Shown in pieces: positions 32,017-41,023 of a stretch of DNA of 43,805 nucleotides. Position 1 is the stretch's first letter. Each line of letters begins with the position of its first letter. The stretch comes from an uncultured Clostridia bacterium. Its GTDB lineage: Bacteria > Bacillota > Clostridia > Christensenellales > UBA1242. The stretch lies in contig CAKVEY010000001.1 of assembly GCA_934746185.1 (NCBI GenBank), positions 1-43,805 of the forward strand, given 5' to 3'. The notes under the pieces were generated by a model. The model saw nothing but the letters and a program-made list of their open reading frames with translations. It did no database searches and had not been told where the DNA came from. The translations under genes were made by a program, and so were the position numbers.

Positions 32017-34569
32017 TTATTTTGCGTCGAATAGATTATCACCTACACTAACATTTACAATTAAAGGAACGTTTAATTTTACTACATTTTCCATTTTGTC
32101 TTTCAAAATATTTGTTACAATATTTACTTCATCTTCCGTGCAGTCAACAATAAGCTCGTCGTGTATTTGCAAAATTAATTTGCTTTTTAAATTTAATTTT
32201 TTAAACTCTTCACAAACATTTATCATAGCAAGTTTAATAATATCACTTGCCGTTCCTTGAAGAGGCATATTTAACGCAACGCGCTCACCGAATTGTTTTA
32301 AGTTGTAGTTATTAGAATTTAATTCATCTATCATTCTTCGTCTATTATATAGTGTTTTTACATAACCATTCGTTTTTGCAAATTCAATAGAATTTTCTAA
32401 ATAAGTTTTAACTAAAGGATAAGTTTCAAAATATTTATCAATAAATAATTTTGCTTCTTTTCTGGTTGAATGTATTGACTGGCTCAAACCATAGTCGCTA
32501 ATTCCATAAACTATTCCAAAGTTTACTGCCTTTGCCTTTCGTCGCATTTCACTATTTACAAAATCTATTGGCACATTAAATATTTCGCTAGCCGTTATTG
32601 AATGAATATCTAAGTTTTGTTTAAAAGAATTCATAAGTTTTTCGTCTTGTGAAAAATGTGCAAGAAGTCTTAATTCTATTTGAGAATAATCGGCACTAAT
32701 TATTTTTCCGTTATTAAATCTTGAAATAAAAATTTTTCTAAGTCCCCTGCCTTCGTCTGTTCTTATAGGTATATTTTGTAAATTTGGTTCAGTTGACGAA
32801 AGTCTTCCTGTATTTGTTAAAGTTTGATTAAAAATTGTATGCACTAAATGTGTGTTTTTATCCATTTTGTCTAAATAACTTTCTACATAAGTACTATTTA
32901 ATTTATATATTTTTCTATATCTTATTATTAATTCTATTATAGGGTGAACATTGTATAATTTTTCTAAAACTTCAATTCCCGTAGAACCTTTGCTTTTATT
33001 TGGCAAACCTAATTTATCAAATAATATAACTGCTAATTGTTTAGGTGAATTTATGTTAAATTTTTCGCCTGCAAGTGTAAATATTTGTTCGGTTAAAAGT
33101 TGTAGTTCACTGTTATAATTTTCGTTTAATTCTTTTAATGCTATTTCATCTAGTTTAAAGCCATATTCTTCCATTGTATATAAAACTTTAATTAGTGGTT
33201 CTTCTATATTATTAAATAAATAATTCATATCAAAATCATTTATTTTATTTGCTAATTCACTTTTAGCAAAATATAACACGCTCGCTTTGCTACTTTCATC
33301 GTAATTTAATTCTAAACAAAGTTCGCTAATATTTTTACTATGTTTTCTTCCACTTTTTGTTAAATAATCAGCAAGTAAAACATCAAAACATTTTCCTTTA
33401 ACAGAAATATTATATTCTTTTAAAAAATGTAACATATTTTTTTCATCAAAAACTATTTTTTCAATAGTTTCATCTTCTAAAACATTTTTTAATTTTAAAA
33501 TTGCATCATTATAACTAAATCCTTCAAAGTCGAGCAAATTATTTTTAATTTGAATTACATTTTCTTGATATTTACTTACAGAAATATGAATATCTTTATC
33601 AAAAACAATTGAAAAATTACGGGTATTTTTAATTGTTTCAAGTAGAGTTTCAAACTCTTCACTTGTTTTTATTATGTTAATAGTAGCAATCTTTTTCTCT
33701 TCCACTTTTACTTCATTTTCAAATAAATTAGGTTTATTTAATAAACTTTTAAACTCATAATGACGAAAAAAGTCTGCAACTTTACTATCAAATGGAAATT
33801 TATATTTTGTTTCAGTTAAACTTAAATTAATATCAACATTCGTATCTATTGTTGCAAGCGTTTTAGATAAAAAGCACATATCTTTGCCGTTTTCTAATTT
33901 TTCTTTTAATTTGCCCGAAATTTCATCTATATGATTATATAAGTTTTCAACATTCTCATAAGTAGTAAGCAAATTAATTGCAGTTTTTTCTCCTATTCCT
34001 TTAACGCCCGGAATATTATCGGAACTATCGCCCATTAACGCTTTTAAATCAATCACTTGAAGTGGTCTTAAATTATATTTTTCTTTTAAAGCCGTTTCAT
34101 CAAGTTTTTCAATTTCAGTAATACCTTTTTTAGTTAGCCAAACTTCTGTGTTATTAGAAATTAACTGCAAACTATCTCTATCACCAGTAATAATGTAGTT
34201 TTTTGTATTAAACTTTTTAGAAAGTGTGCCTATTAAATCATCTGCTTCAACGCCTTCTTTTTCTAAAATTTTAATTCCCATTAAACTTAACATATTTTTA
34301 AGTATAGGCATTTGTTTTTGAAGTTCTTCTGGCATACCTTTTCTAGTACCTTTATAGTCTGCATACAAAATATGCCTAAAAGTTGGTGCTTTTAAATCGA
34401 ACGTTACAAGCAAATTATCAACTTTATTTTCTGTAATAAGTTTTGTTAAAATATTGCAAAATCCATAAACAGCGTTAGAATATTCACCTTGCGAATTTGT
34501 TAAAAGTGGTAAAGCATAAAACGCTCTATTAATTAAACTATTCCCATCAATAATAAAAAAATTTTCCAT
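32017..34569 (-). CDS. polA: DNA polymerase I
   Basis: 850 aa. N-terminal 5'-3' exonuclease (DGNSLINRAFYALPLL, GDSSDNIPGVKGIGEK), a middle 3'-5' exonuclease-like domain and a C-terminal polymerase with SADYSQIELRLLAHFS, RRKAKAVNFGIVYGISDYGL and QIHDELIVD. The middle domain lacks the DxE proofreading motif (it reads FSIVFDKDIHISV), so proofreading is probably lost, as in several Bacillota. No Shine-Dalgarno sequence. TATAAT ends six bases before the ATG, so a leaderless mRNA is predicted. Confidence 0.96.
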   Translation of the reverse strand: MENFFIIDGNSLINRAFYALPLLTNSQGEYSNAVYGFCNILTKLITENKVDNLLVTFDLKAPTFRHILYADYKGTRKGMPEELQKQMPILKNMLSLMGIKILEKEGVEADDLIGTLSKKFNTKNYIITGDRDSLQLISNNTEVWLTKKGITEIEKLDETALKEKYNLRPLQVIDLKALMGDSSDNIPGVKGIGEKTAINLLTTYENVENLYNHIDEISGKLKEKLENGKDMCFLSKTLATIDTNVDINLSLTETKYKFPFDSKVADFFRHYEFKSLLNKPNLFENEVKVEEKKIATINIIKTSEEFETLLETIKNTRNFSIVFDKDIHISVSKYQENVIQIKNNLLDFEGFSYNDAILKLKNVLEDETIEKIVFDEKNMLHFLKEYNISVKGKCFDVLLADYLTKSGRKHSKNISELCLELNYDESSKASVLYFAKSELANKINDFDMNYLFNNIEEPLIKVLYTMEEYGFKLDEIALKELNENYNSELQLLTEQIFTLAGEKFNINSPKQLAVILFDKLGLPNKSKGSTGIEVLEKLYNVHPIIELIIRYRKIYKLNSTYVESYLDKMDKNTHLVHTIFNQTLTNTGRLSSTEPNLQNIPIRTDEGRGLRKIFISRFNNGKIISADYSQIELRLLAHFSQDEKLMNSFKQNLDIHSITASEIFNVPIDFVNSEMRRKAKAVNFGIVYGISDYGLSQSIHSTRKEAKLFIDKYFETYPLVKTYLENSIEFAKTNGYVKTLYNRRRMIDELNSNNYNLKQFGERVALNMPLQGTASDIIKLAMINVCEEFKKLNLKSKLILQIHDELIVDCTEDEVNIVTNILKDKMENVVKLNVPLIVNVSVGDNLFDAK

Positions 34570-34575
34570 ATAGAT

Positions 34576-34604
34576 ATTATAACCTATTTTGGAAAATTTT
34601 TCTA
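34576..34604 (-). promoter_or_regulatory. Promoter of polA, predicted leaderless
   Basis: Minus strand TAGAAA (34599-34604), 17-bp spacer, TATAAT (34576-34581), then ATCTAT and the ATG at 34569. Confidence 0.6.
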
Positions 34605-34618
34605 CTAAAATTAACCTA

Positions 34619-34888
34619 TTAACTAAATAAACCAGTAATTAAACTAGGGTTGACAAATAATATAATTAACAATATTAAAACTACAACAAATAATATTAAA
34701 AACACACTCATTGCTTTTGCTAATAAATTGTTAAATGCAAACAAACTTAAAAGTATTATTGCACCATAACTTATAACAAACTTGCCAAATTCAGCAAGTG
34801 GTGGCACGCCCTTAATTAAAGCCCATATATAAAACACAAAATAGCAAATTGTAGCTAGCGATAAAATAATGTTGAAAAGTTTTTTCAT
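34619..34888 (-). CDS. Small membrane protein, three helices
   Basis: 89 aa, not recognised. Almost entirely hydrophobic, with three segments: residues about 5-25, 35-54 and 60-82. There are few charged residues. No Shine-Dalgarno sequence. TATAAT ends six bases before the ATG with TTGCTT 17 bp further up, so it is predicted leaderless. It lies just upstream of polA on the same strand, but polA has its own promoter. Confidence 0.7.
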   Translation of the reverse strand: MKKLFNIILSLATICYFVFYIWALIKGVPPLAEFGKFVISYGAIILLSLFAFNNLLAKAMSVFLILFVVVLILLIILFVNPSLITGLFS

Positions 34889-34894
34889 ATTTTT

Positions 34895-34923
34895 ATTATA
34901 TTAAAATTCGACAAAAAAAGCAA
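34895..34923 (-). promoter_or_regulatory. Promoter of the 34888 gene, predicted leaderless
   Basis: Minus strand TTGCTT (34918-34923), 17-bp spacer, TATAAT (34895-34900), then AAAAAT and the ATG at 34888. Confidence 0.65.
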
Positions 34924-34956
34924 TAATAAAATCTCATTTCTTTTTTAAAAAATAAA

Positions 34957-35817
34957 TTATATTTTTGAAATGATATACTTTAAAATTTCTTTACCAACAT
35001 TTTTTCCCGTACATTTATAAATATTTACTAATTGTGCATTTGAGTTTACTTCACAAACTAATGGACCATTTTTTGATTGCAAAATGTCAACGCCACAAAA
35101 ATCACAACCCAAGCTCTTACTAGATTTTATTGCAAGTTCTTTCTCTTTTTCCGTTGGAGTGTATTTTTCCATACTTCCATTATTAGAAATATTTGCACGA
35201 AAATCATTTGCTTTTGCTTTTCTTTTCATCGTTGCAACAACCTTATCGCCTACAACATTTAATCTTATATCTTCATTACCACATTCAATATATTCTTGAA
35301 ATAGTAGTTCTTTCCCCTGTTTTTTATCTATAATTTCTTGAATTTCTTCTTTGCTAGACAATTTATAAACTTGTTGTCCCCACGAACCGAACCATTCTTT
35401 ACAAATTAAAGGCAATTTAAGGTATTCTACTAAATTATCAATATAATCTTTATAATAATCTTTATTATAATAAAAAGTCATCGGTATAACACAAGTTTTA
35501 GGTCTTGGGAGATTCGCTTTATTTAAGCACATTTCAGTCAACGCTTTACTATCACAATTTAATATTGCGTTACTAGAATTAAAAAGTTTATAGCCTAATA
35601 TTTCAAGTTTTTTTGCTAATATTATATCTTTATTATAAAATAAAACAGCATCATATTTTTCTAATTTATTATTTAATAATAAGTTATTAACTTCAAAATT
35701 AGTTTTTATAATAAGTTTACAATTCAATTCTTCTGCCGAATTAAGAAGTAGTGCATTTTGCTCCACAAATTTTTCTTGATTTAAACTTTTATTACCTATT
35801 AATAAAATTTTTTTCAT
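34957..35817 (-). CDS. RimK-like ATP-grasp ligase
   Basis: 286 aa. ATP-grasp fold of the RimK type: a preATP domain to about residue 90, then SKALTEMCLNKANLPRPKT, LPLICKEWFGSWGQQV (nucleotide Lys and Gly loop), LLFQEYIECGNEDIRLNVVG, KRKAKANDFRANISNNG and the metal-binding CGVDILQSKNGPLVCEVNSNA. Such enzymes join an amino acid, often glutamate, to a carboxylate of a protein, cofactor or peptide; the substrate here is not evident. AGGAG precedes the ATG at a long spacing (about 10 nt), and TATAAT lies farther upstream. Monocistronic. Confidence 0.87.
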   Translation of the reverse strand: MKKILLIGNKSLNQEKFVEQNALLLNSAEELNCKLIIKTNFEVNNLLLNNKLEKYDAVLFYNKDIILAKKLEILGYKLFNSSNAILNCDSKALTEMCLNKANLPRPKTCVIPMTFYYNKDYYKDYIDNLVEYLKLPLICKEWFGSWGQQVYKLSSKEEIQEIIDKKQGKELLFQEYIECGNEDIRLNVVGDKVVATMKRKAKANDFRANISNNGSMEKYTPTEKEKELAIKSSKSLGCDFCGVDILQSKNGPLVCEVNSNAQLVNIYKCTGKNVGKEILKYIISKI

Positions 35818-36018
35818 TAATTTTATCTCCTAAAATTCAATATAATTATATCATAAAAAATTAATATTCAAATTTTATTTTATAATTCTTATAAATTTGT
35901 CTTACTATTGTTTTGTTACTATTGAATATTTTTTAAATTTTATTAACTACATTTTTAACAAAATCTATAATAAATTTAAGTTTAAAATAAATAAAATTAA
36001 AAGAAAATTAATTTTATT

Positions 36019-36046
36019 TTGCCTAAATTTTAATTCGTGCTAATAT
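36019..36046 (+). promoter_or_regulatory. Probable promoter of the SDR gene, predicted leaderless
   Basis: TTGCCT (36019-36024), 16-bp spacer, TAATAT (36041-36046), then ATTTAT and the ATG at 36053. The rest of 35818-36018 is AT-rich with nothing recognised apart from the promoter of the ATP-grasp gene. Confidence 0.45.
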
Positions 36047-36052
36047 ATTTAT

Positions 36053-36922
36053 ATGAGCATAAAAAAATGGATAAACAAGAATTGTAAAAGATTAGATAAT
36101 AAAACAGTTCTAATTACTGGTAGCACTAGTGATTTAGCATCATATTTTACTGAATTTTTACTAGAATTTGGCGCAAACTTAATTTTTGCAAATAGGAATT
36201 TAGATAAAAGTGAAAGACAAAAAGAAAAATTATTAAAAAAATTTCCTAACGCAAAAATCAAAATTTTGCAATTAGATTTGTTTGATATAAATATTGTTAA
36301 AAAATTTACTAATGAAATAAAAAATTATAATGTTGACTACTATATTTTTAATTCAGCAATGTTTAACGAAAAAAGAGAAACATCAAATTGTGGATTTGAC
36401 AATATTTTTCAAGTAAATTTTGTGTCCCCTTACTATATAATAAAACAGTTATTGCCTTTGAATGAAAATTCTAAGATAATTGTTATTGGAAGCATTGCAC
36501 ATAATTTTACGAAAGTAGATTTTAATGATATTCAAATGTTAAAAACTAAAAATCCAAATAAAATTTATGGTAATTCTAAAAGATTTTTAATGTATTCCCT
36601 AACTAAACTTTTTGAAAATTCTCCTAAAAATCTAACAATAGTACACCCCGGAATAACACTTACACGTATGACAAGTCATTATCCAAAATCAATAAACTGG
36701 CTTGTCAAGTTAAATGAAAGAATAATATTTCAAAAGCCGAAAAAAGCATCTTTGTCAGTACTTTTAGGAATTTTTAATAACACTCAAACAAACGAGTGGA
36801 TAGGCCCTAAAATAAATAATATATGGGGTTATCCAAAAGTTCAAAAACTCAAAAATTATAGTGACGAAGAAGCAACACAAATTTTCAATATCGCCGAAGA
36901 AATATATAATAAAATCAAATAA
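36053..36922 (+). CDS. Short-chain dehydrogenase/reductase family protein
   Basis: 289 aa. Rossmann-type N terminus NKTVLITGSTSDLASYFTEF, with TGxxxxxG altered to end in Ala. A cofactor-selecting segment ANRNLDKSERQ follows, with basic residues suggesting NADP. Then FNSAM in place of NNAG, the catalytic Ser in IGSIAHN and YGNSK as the YxxxK motif. The layout resembles retinol-dehydrogenase-like SDRs. The active-site Ser, Tyr and Lys are present, so catalysis is likely; substrate unknown. No Shine-Dalgarno sequence; predicted leaderless. Stands alone. Confidence 0.87.
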   Translation: MSIKKWINKNCKRLDNKTVLITGSTSDLASYFTEFLLEFGANLIFANRNLDKSERQKEKLLKKFPNAKIKILQLDLFDINIVKKFTNEIKNYNVDYYIFNSAMFNEKRETSNCGFDNIFQVNFVSPYYIIKQLLPLNENSKIIVIGSIAHNFTKVDFNDIQMLKTKNPNKIYGNSKRFLMYSLTKLFENSPKNLTIVHPGITLTRMTSHYPKSINWLVKLNERIIFQKPKKASLSVLLGIFNNTQTNEWIGPKINNIWGYPKVQKLKNYSDEEATQIFNIAEEIYNKIK

Positions 36923-36964
36923 ACTTAATTAGATTAAATTATAAATTAGTGATATATATTAATA

Positions 36965-36986
36965 AAACCCAAGTGCACTAGGGTTT
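36965..36986 (-). terminator. Hairpin at the end of the DUF4041 operon
   Basis: AAACCC, A, AGTGCACT, A, GGGTTT: an inverted repeat with one A-A mismatch, 11 bp past the DUF4041 gene stop. It is followed on the minus strand by TTATT. Confidence 0.6.
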
Positions 36987-36996
36987 GAAAACTAAT

Positions 36997-38142
36997 TTAA
37001 CTATTTTTTCCTTTTCTTATCATTTCACTTGTTCTAAATTGTTCAGCTTCGGGAAGATTAACAAAATCTACAGTTTTATCATAATTTTTTTGAACGACCT
37101 CTTTTATTTCGTCCAGAGTTACTCTAAAAAATTCTTTTCTTCCATTAACAAGATTGAGTTTTTTATCTTCAAAAGCGTGGTGTAAGGCAGTTTCTAATTT
37201 TGGAGCATCATCCGAAAATATCATAGCATGAATATCAAATTTGAAAGGAACTGATGCTCCACTTAGTTCTGCAATTCTCTCTTCAGGGTCCAATCTTCTC
37301 GTCATTCCTATTTTATAAATATCTTCTCCAAATGCACCTATATTCGAAATAACATAAACATATCCAGCTCTCTTATTAGCTTCTCGATAATCCAAATCTG
37401 CCATAGCCTTATCTACGTCACTAAGATTATTTTCTATTTCATTTTTTCGTTCTAATAAAACTTGTTTTCTCTCTTCGCTTTTTTCAAATTCTATTTGTTC
37501 TTTTAATTTTTTCATTACATTTTCATAATGTAATTGTTCCTTTTCGTATTGTTTTCTTTTTTCCTCAATTTCACGTGCTACTTTTTGCTCTTCTCTTAAC
37601 ATTTCTCGCTTAATGCGAAGTTCTTCTTTTTCTTCCTTCTTTTTTTGTTGAAATTCAAACGCCAAATTAAGTTCTTCTATTTTTAATTTGTAATACTCAT
37701 AATCAATTTCTAAATTATTTGTTTCATTCAAACTATTTTGCATTTCATAGGCTTTAAAAATTCTTTCCTTACTATCTTCATAATTGTTAAATTTTACCTT
37801 ATCTATACAAATGTCACATTCTATATTAAAATTTCTAATAATTTGCTTCGAATTTTCTGCTATCAACCTTTGTCCTAATAATTCGCTACCATTAACTTTC
37901 CAATTTGTTCTAATTATAACAGCTTTTTTCTTTGCAATCATCTTTTTTTGTTTATTTCTAATTTCTTTTAGTTTGTCTTTGTATTGATCCAAATAAGCAA
38001 AGTTATATTGTGGTGTATAAACACCAAAAGATTGATAAAGAATTTCATCATCTAATTGAATAACTTCTTTTTTTAATTGATCTCTAAGGTTAGTTAGAGA
38101 AACTATTTCTTCATTTATATCTTGTAAATTTTCCTTTTCCAT
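36997..38142 (-). CDS. DUF4041 protein with C-terminal T5orf172/Mug113 (GIY-YIG-like) domain
   Basis: 381 aa. Residues about 1-60 helical; 60-150 match the DUF4041 core (KKAVIIRTNWKVNGSELLG, FNIECDICIDKVKFNNYEDS). 155-255 are a long highly charged coiled coil, and 260-345 a T5orf172/Mug113 domain: GYVYVISN, IYKIGMTRRLDPEERIAEL, LETALHHAF and GRKEFFRV. The GIY-YIG-like residues Y261/Y263, R283 and E317 are all kept. Such proteins are common in phages and mobile elements. It follows the SHOCT protein gene by nine bases, ribosome binding site GAGAGGG. Role unknown: nuclease or structural adaptor. Confidence 0.88.
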   Translation of the reverse strand: MEKENLQDINEEIVSLTNLRDQLKKEVIQLDDEILYQSFGVYTPQYNFAYLDQYKDKLKEIRNKQKKMIAKKKAVIIRTNWKVNGSELLGQRLIAENSKQIIRNFNIECDICIDKVKFNNYEDSKERIFKAYEMQNSLNETNNLEIDYEYYKLKIEELNLAFEFQQKKKEEKEELRIKREMLREEQKVAREIEEKRKQYEKEQLHYENVMKKLKEQIEFEKSEERKQVLLERKNEIENNLSDVDKAMADLDYREANKRAGYVYVISNIGAFGEDIYKIGMTRRLDPEERIAELSGASVPFKFDIHAMIFSDDAPKLETALHHAFEDKKLNLVNGRKEFFRVTLDEIKEVVQKNYDKTVDFVNLPEAEQFRTSEMIRKGKNS

Positions 38143-38151
38143 TTTCCCTCT

Positions 38152-39219
38152 CTACAACAACGCTTTACGTCTTTTTTCATACTCTTCCCTTGATATTTTA
38201 TTATTTTCATATAGAGTCCTTAATTTTTTTAATTTTTGATAAGGTGTATCATTGTTATTGATATTTTCCTCCGTTTCTTTAATATTAGTACTTGTTGAAT
38301 ATATGTGCCCTTCTGTTGCTTTTTTAAATTCTTGCTCCTTTTGCTCAAGCATTATTTCCTTTTCATTTAGTTGCTTTTCTAGTCTATCAACCTCTCTTAG
38401 TCTTTTTTCTTTTAATCGTTTTTCTTCTTCAAGCCTACGTTGCTCTTCTAGTTCTAATTTTAACTTTTGCTCTTTTTCGTTTATTTCAGCATATATTTTT
38501 TTAAAACTTCTATTGTTTAAATAATAAACATTGTCCTTTTTATATGTTTTCATCCCTGCTGGAGTTGTGTAAGTTATACATAGATAAATTGCAATTTCGG
38601 TAATTGGTTTTTTTAATTTTTGTTCTTCAAATATTTTATTCTCTAATAAATTGTATGTCTGAACACTTACCCCTTTAATCGAAGACTCCTTTGAATTAAT
38701 TTTTAATTGATTATATTTTTTTAAATAATTGTTCCATTTAAGTAAATTCTTTTGCACTTTTGAGGATAAATCAATAAATTTTTCCTTGTCTTCTTGCAAG
38801 ACCTGATTTAGATAGTCTTCCAAATCTTCTTTATCAAAAGCAGTTTTACTTAAAGAATATTTATTATATTTATATAAAGCAGAAATGTCACATTCAAAAT
38901 TTTGATTGGCATTTAGATTCAAAAGGTTTTTATACATTTCGCTTGTTTCTTTAACATATTGTAGCCTTTTATTATATAAAACTTGTTCGGCTTTTTGTTT
39001 TTGTTTTATCGCTTCTTGTTTTTCTTCTTCAAGCCTGCGTTGCTCTTCTTCTTTTTTCTTTTTTATTTGAATATATATTATAAATATTACTGGAAGTATC
39101 GCAATAAAAGACGCAATTACTGTAATAATCAAGCCTGTTGGATTTGGTTCTCTTAAAAAAACACTCCATCCTCCAATAGCTAAAAGAACACAAATAATAT
39201 AAACAATTATATAAGCCAT
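38152..39219 (-). CDS. Membrane-anchored coiled-coil protein with SHOCT domain
   Basis: 355 aa. Two N-terminal membrane helices (VYIICVLLAIGGWSVF and LIITVIASFIAILPVIFIIY), a Glu/Lys/Arg-rich coiled coil (KKKKEEEQRRLEEEKQEA), a central globular part (FECDISALYKYNKYSLSK; ITEIAIYLCITYTTPAG), a second coiled coil (about 245-300) and a C-terminal SHOCT motif (QKLKKLRTLYENNKISREEY). SHOCT is a short domain often found at the ends of phage or membrane proteins. The central AIYLCITYTTPAGMK piece resembles a domain found with DUF4041. AAGGAG before the ATG; TATAAT about 30 bp upstream. First gene of a two-gene operon. Confidence 0.82.
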   Translation of the reverse strand: MAYIIVYIICVLLAIGGWSVFLREPNPTGLIITVIASFIAILPVIFIIYIQIKKKKEEEQRRLEEEKQEAIKQKQKAEQVLYNKRLQYVKETSEMYKNLLNLNANQNFECDISALYKYNKYSLSKTAFDKEDLEDYLNQVLQEDKEKFIDLSSKVQKNLLKWNNYLKKYNQLKINSKESSIKGVSVQTYNLLENKIFEEQKLKKPITEIAIYLCITYTTPAGMKTYKKDNVYYLNNRSFKKIYAEINEKEQKLKLELEEQRRLEEEKRLKEKRLREVDRLEKQLNEKEIMLEQKEQEFKKATEGHIYSTSTNIKETEENINNNDTPYQKLKKLRTLYENNKISREEYEKRRKALL

Positions 39220-39622
39220 TTCAACTTCTCCTTAGTTTTGAATATTATATCATATTTTTAAACATTATTAAACTGATATCAATTATTTTTTCTTCATTAA
39301 TAATAGAACCTACTAAAAAAATATTTTTTACTTAAAAAATAACTATTAAGAGCTAACACTTTTTAAACTAGCAGAATAAATTATAAACAATGCAAATAAA
39401 TGTAATATTACTATTTGTATAAATTTCTAACAGATTGACTAATAGTTGTTTTTTAACTTTATTTTTGTTTTATTTTTTCTTGCAAAATTCTATTAATAAT
39501 TTTATAATATTAAAAAAATTTAAAGGGTAATTGCCTATGCGAAAATATATTGTTTTAATTGAACACAAATTAAAATTTGGAATTTAATACTTTTTATAAA
39601 ATAAATATAAAGGAGTATTTTT
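39220..39622. other. Intergenic region: divergent promoters and folT leader
   Basis: On the minus side a TATAAT precedes the SHOCT gene. The middle is AT-rich with several weak inverted repeats. The last 108 nt are the folT leader. It contains TTTTAATT/AATTAAAA but no recognised riboswitch consensus. No ORF is credible. Confidence 0.5.
39480..39508 (+). promoter_or_regulatory. Sigma-A promoter of folT-ecfA-ecfT
   Basis: TTGCAA (39480-39485), 17-bp spacer, TATAAT (39503-39508). The transcript would begin near 39515, leaving a leader of about 108 nt. Confidence 0.72.
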
Positions 39623-40273
39623 ATGTCAAAAACTAAAAAAATTATATTAGCAGGTTTACTTCTTGCTACAACTATTATTCTTAATAGGTTTTTATCTATC
39701 AAAACGCCCATTGTAGTTATATCATTTGCTTTTATTCCTATAATGCTTTCTGGTATGTTACTTGGTCCAATGTGGACAATGTTAATTGCAGGTCTTGCTG
39801 ACCTAATAGGTGCTTTATTATTCCCTTTTGGAGCATATTTTGTAGGATATACAATTTCTTCAACACTTTCCGGTTTAATTTATGGCCTATTTTTACAAAG
39901 AAAATATAACAAAACCAATAAAAAGTTGTTACTTAATTTAATTATTAGCAGTTTAATTGTGTTAATTGTTTGTAATGGTATATTAAATAGCGTTTGGATT
40001 TATATAACAACAAAAAAAGCAATAGCCGTAATTCTACCTACAAGACTTTTAAAACAAATTATAATGTTACCAATCAATGTAATAGTTATGTCCTCATTAA
40101 ATTTAGGTTTAGAAAAAATGGGCGCGTATAAAAAATTATTTGATGTAGAAATTGAAAACGAGAATATTGAAGCAAATGAAAAAGTTGAAACGAATATAAC
40201 AAGCGATGAAACTACAAACACAGATATAAGTATAAATAAGGAGATTAATGATGATAAAGTTCCAAAATGTTAG
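39623..40273 (+). CDS. folT: ECF transporter S component, folate family (FolT)
   Basis: 216 aa. Integral membrane protein of about six helices. The segments RFLSIKTPIVVISFAFIPIM, LAGLADLIGALLFPFGAYF and YTISSTLSGLIYGLFL match the folate S component, and RLLKQIIMLPINVIVM matches its last helix. It binds folate with high affinity and docks on the EcfA-EcfT module for import. After the core is an extra acidic, low-complexity tail of about 45 aa (IENENIEANEKVETNITSDE) not typical of FolT. AAAGGAG before the ATG. Its end overlaps ecfA by 23 bp, so the three genes form a dedicated transporter. Confidence 0.9.
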   Translation: MSKTKKIILAGLLLATTIILNRFLSIKTPIVVISFAFIPIMLSGMLLGPMWTMLIAGLADLIGALLFPFGAYFVGYTISSTLSGLIYGLFLQRKYNKTNKKLLLNLIISSLIVLIVCNGILNSVWIYITTKKAIAVILPTRLLKQIIMLPINVIVMSSLNLGLEKMGAYKKLFDVEIENENIEANEKVETNITSDETTNTDISINKEINDDKVPKC

Positions 40274-41021
40274 TTTCAAATATGAAGCTTTTAAAATAGA
40301 AAACATTAATTTTGAAATAAAAAAAGGTGAAATAGTGGCAATTACTGGCAATAATGCAAGTGGAAAAACTACACTTATTAAACTAATGTCGGGGTTAATA
40401 AAGAATAAAAAAGGCGAAATTTTAATAAATAATGAGCCTATTAAAAAACATACAACAAAAATTGGAATAATATTTCAAAATCCAGATAATCAAATTATTT
40501 TTAATAATGTTTACGATGATATTTGTTTTACTTTAAAAAATCATAATATAAATAAAAATGAATTTGATGAGCGAATAGATTATGCTTTAAAAATGGTTGA
40601 TATGCAAGAATTTAAACACAAAGAGACATACACTATGTCCACAGGTCAAAAACAAAGAATAGCCATTGCAAATATGCTAGCAATAAAACCAGATATAATT
40701 ATATTTGATGAAGCAAGTGTATATTTAGACCCAACCACAAAGCAAGCTCTTTATAATTTGTTTCTAGCGTTAAAACAAAATGGAACGACTGTTGTTTTTA
40801 CTACAAATTTATTAGAAGAAATAGTTTATGCTGATAGGGTTATGTTACTTAATAATGGAAATTTAAAAGCCTTTATGCCAACAAAAGAAATATTAAAAAA
40901 TCTAGATTTATATAGAGAAAATGAAACCTATATTCCTTTAAAATTAAGAATTATTGAGAAACTTAATTTAGAAAATTATGTAAATAATGAAGCTATTCTA
41001 AATGCAATAAAAGTGAATTAA
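40251..41021 (+). CDS. ECF transporter ATPase (EcfA-like) with altered H-switch
   Basis: 256 aa. The ATG at 40251 is preferred because AAGGAG is seven bases upstream; an ATG one codon earlier is closer to the site. Walker A GNNASGKT (33-40), Q-loop FQNPDNQ (Q76), signature MSTGQ (129-133) and Walker B IIIFDE (catalytic E154). The switch His, normally in ITHD, is Asn at 186 (FTTNLLEEI), so turnover may be weakened. Only one ATPase gene is present, whereas general ECF modules have an EcfA1/EcfA2 pair. It powers folate uptake with FolT and EcfT. Confidence 0.9.
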   Translation: MIKFQNVSFKYEAFKIENINFEIKKGEIVAITGNNASGKTTLIKLMSGLIKNKKGEILINNEPIKKHTTKIGIIFQNPDNQIIFNNVYDDICFTLKNHNINKNEFDERIDYALKMVDMQEFKHKETYTMSTGQKQRIAIANMLAIKPDIIIFDEASVYLDPTTKQALYNLFLALKQNGTTVVFTTNLLEEIVYADRVMLLNNGNLKAFMPTKEILKNLDLYRENETYIPLKLRIIEKLNLENYVNNEAILNAIKVN

Positions 41022-41023
41022 CT

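Noticed and set aside
39509..39622. Riboswitch (THF or other) in the folT leader
   Set aside because: The leader is long enough, but no THF or preQ1 consensus elements could be matched; only a weak AT-rich hairpin is visible.
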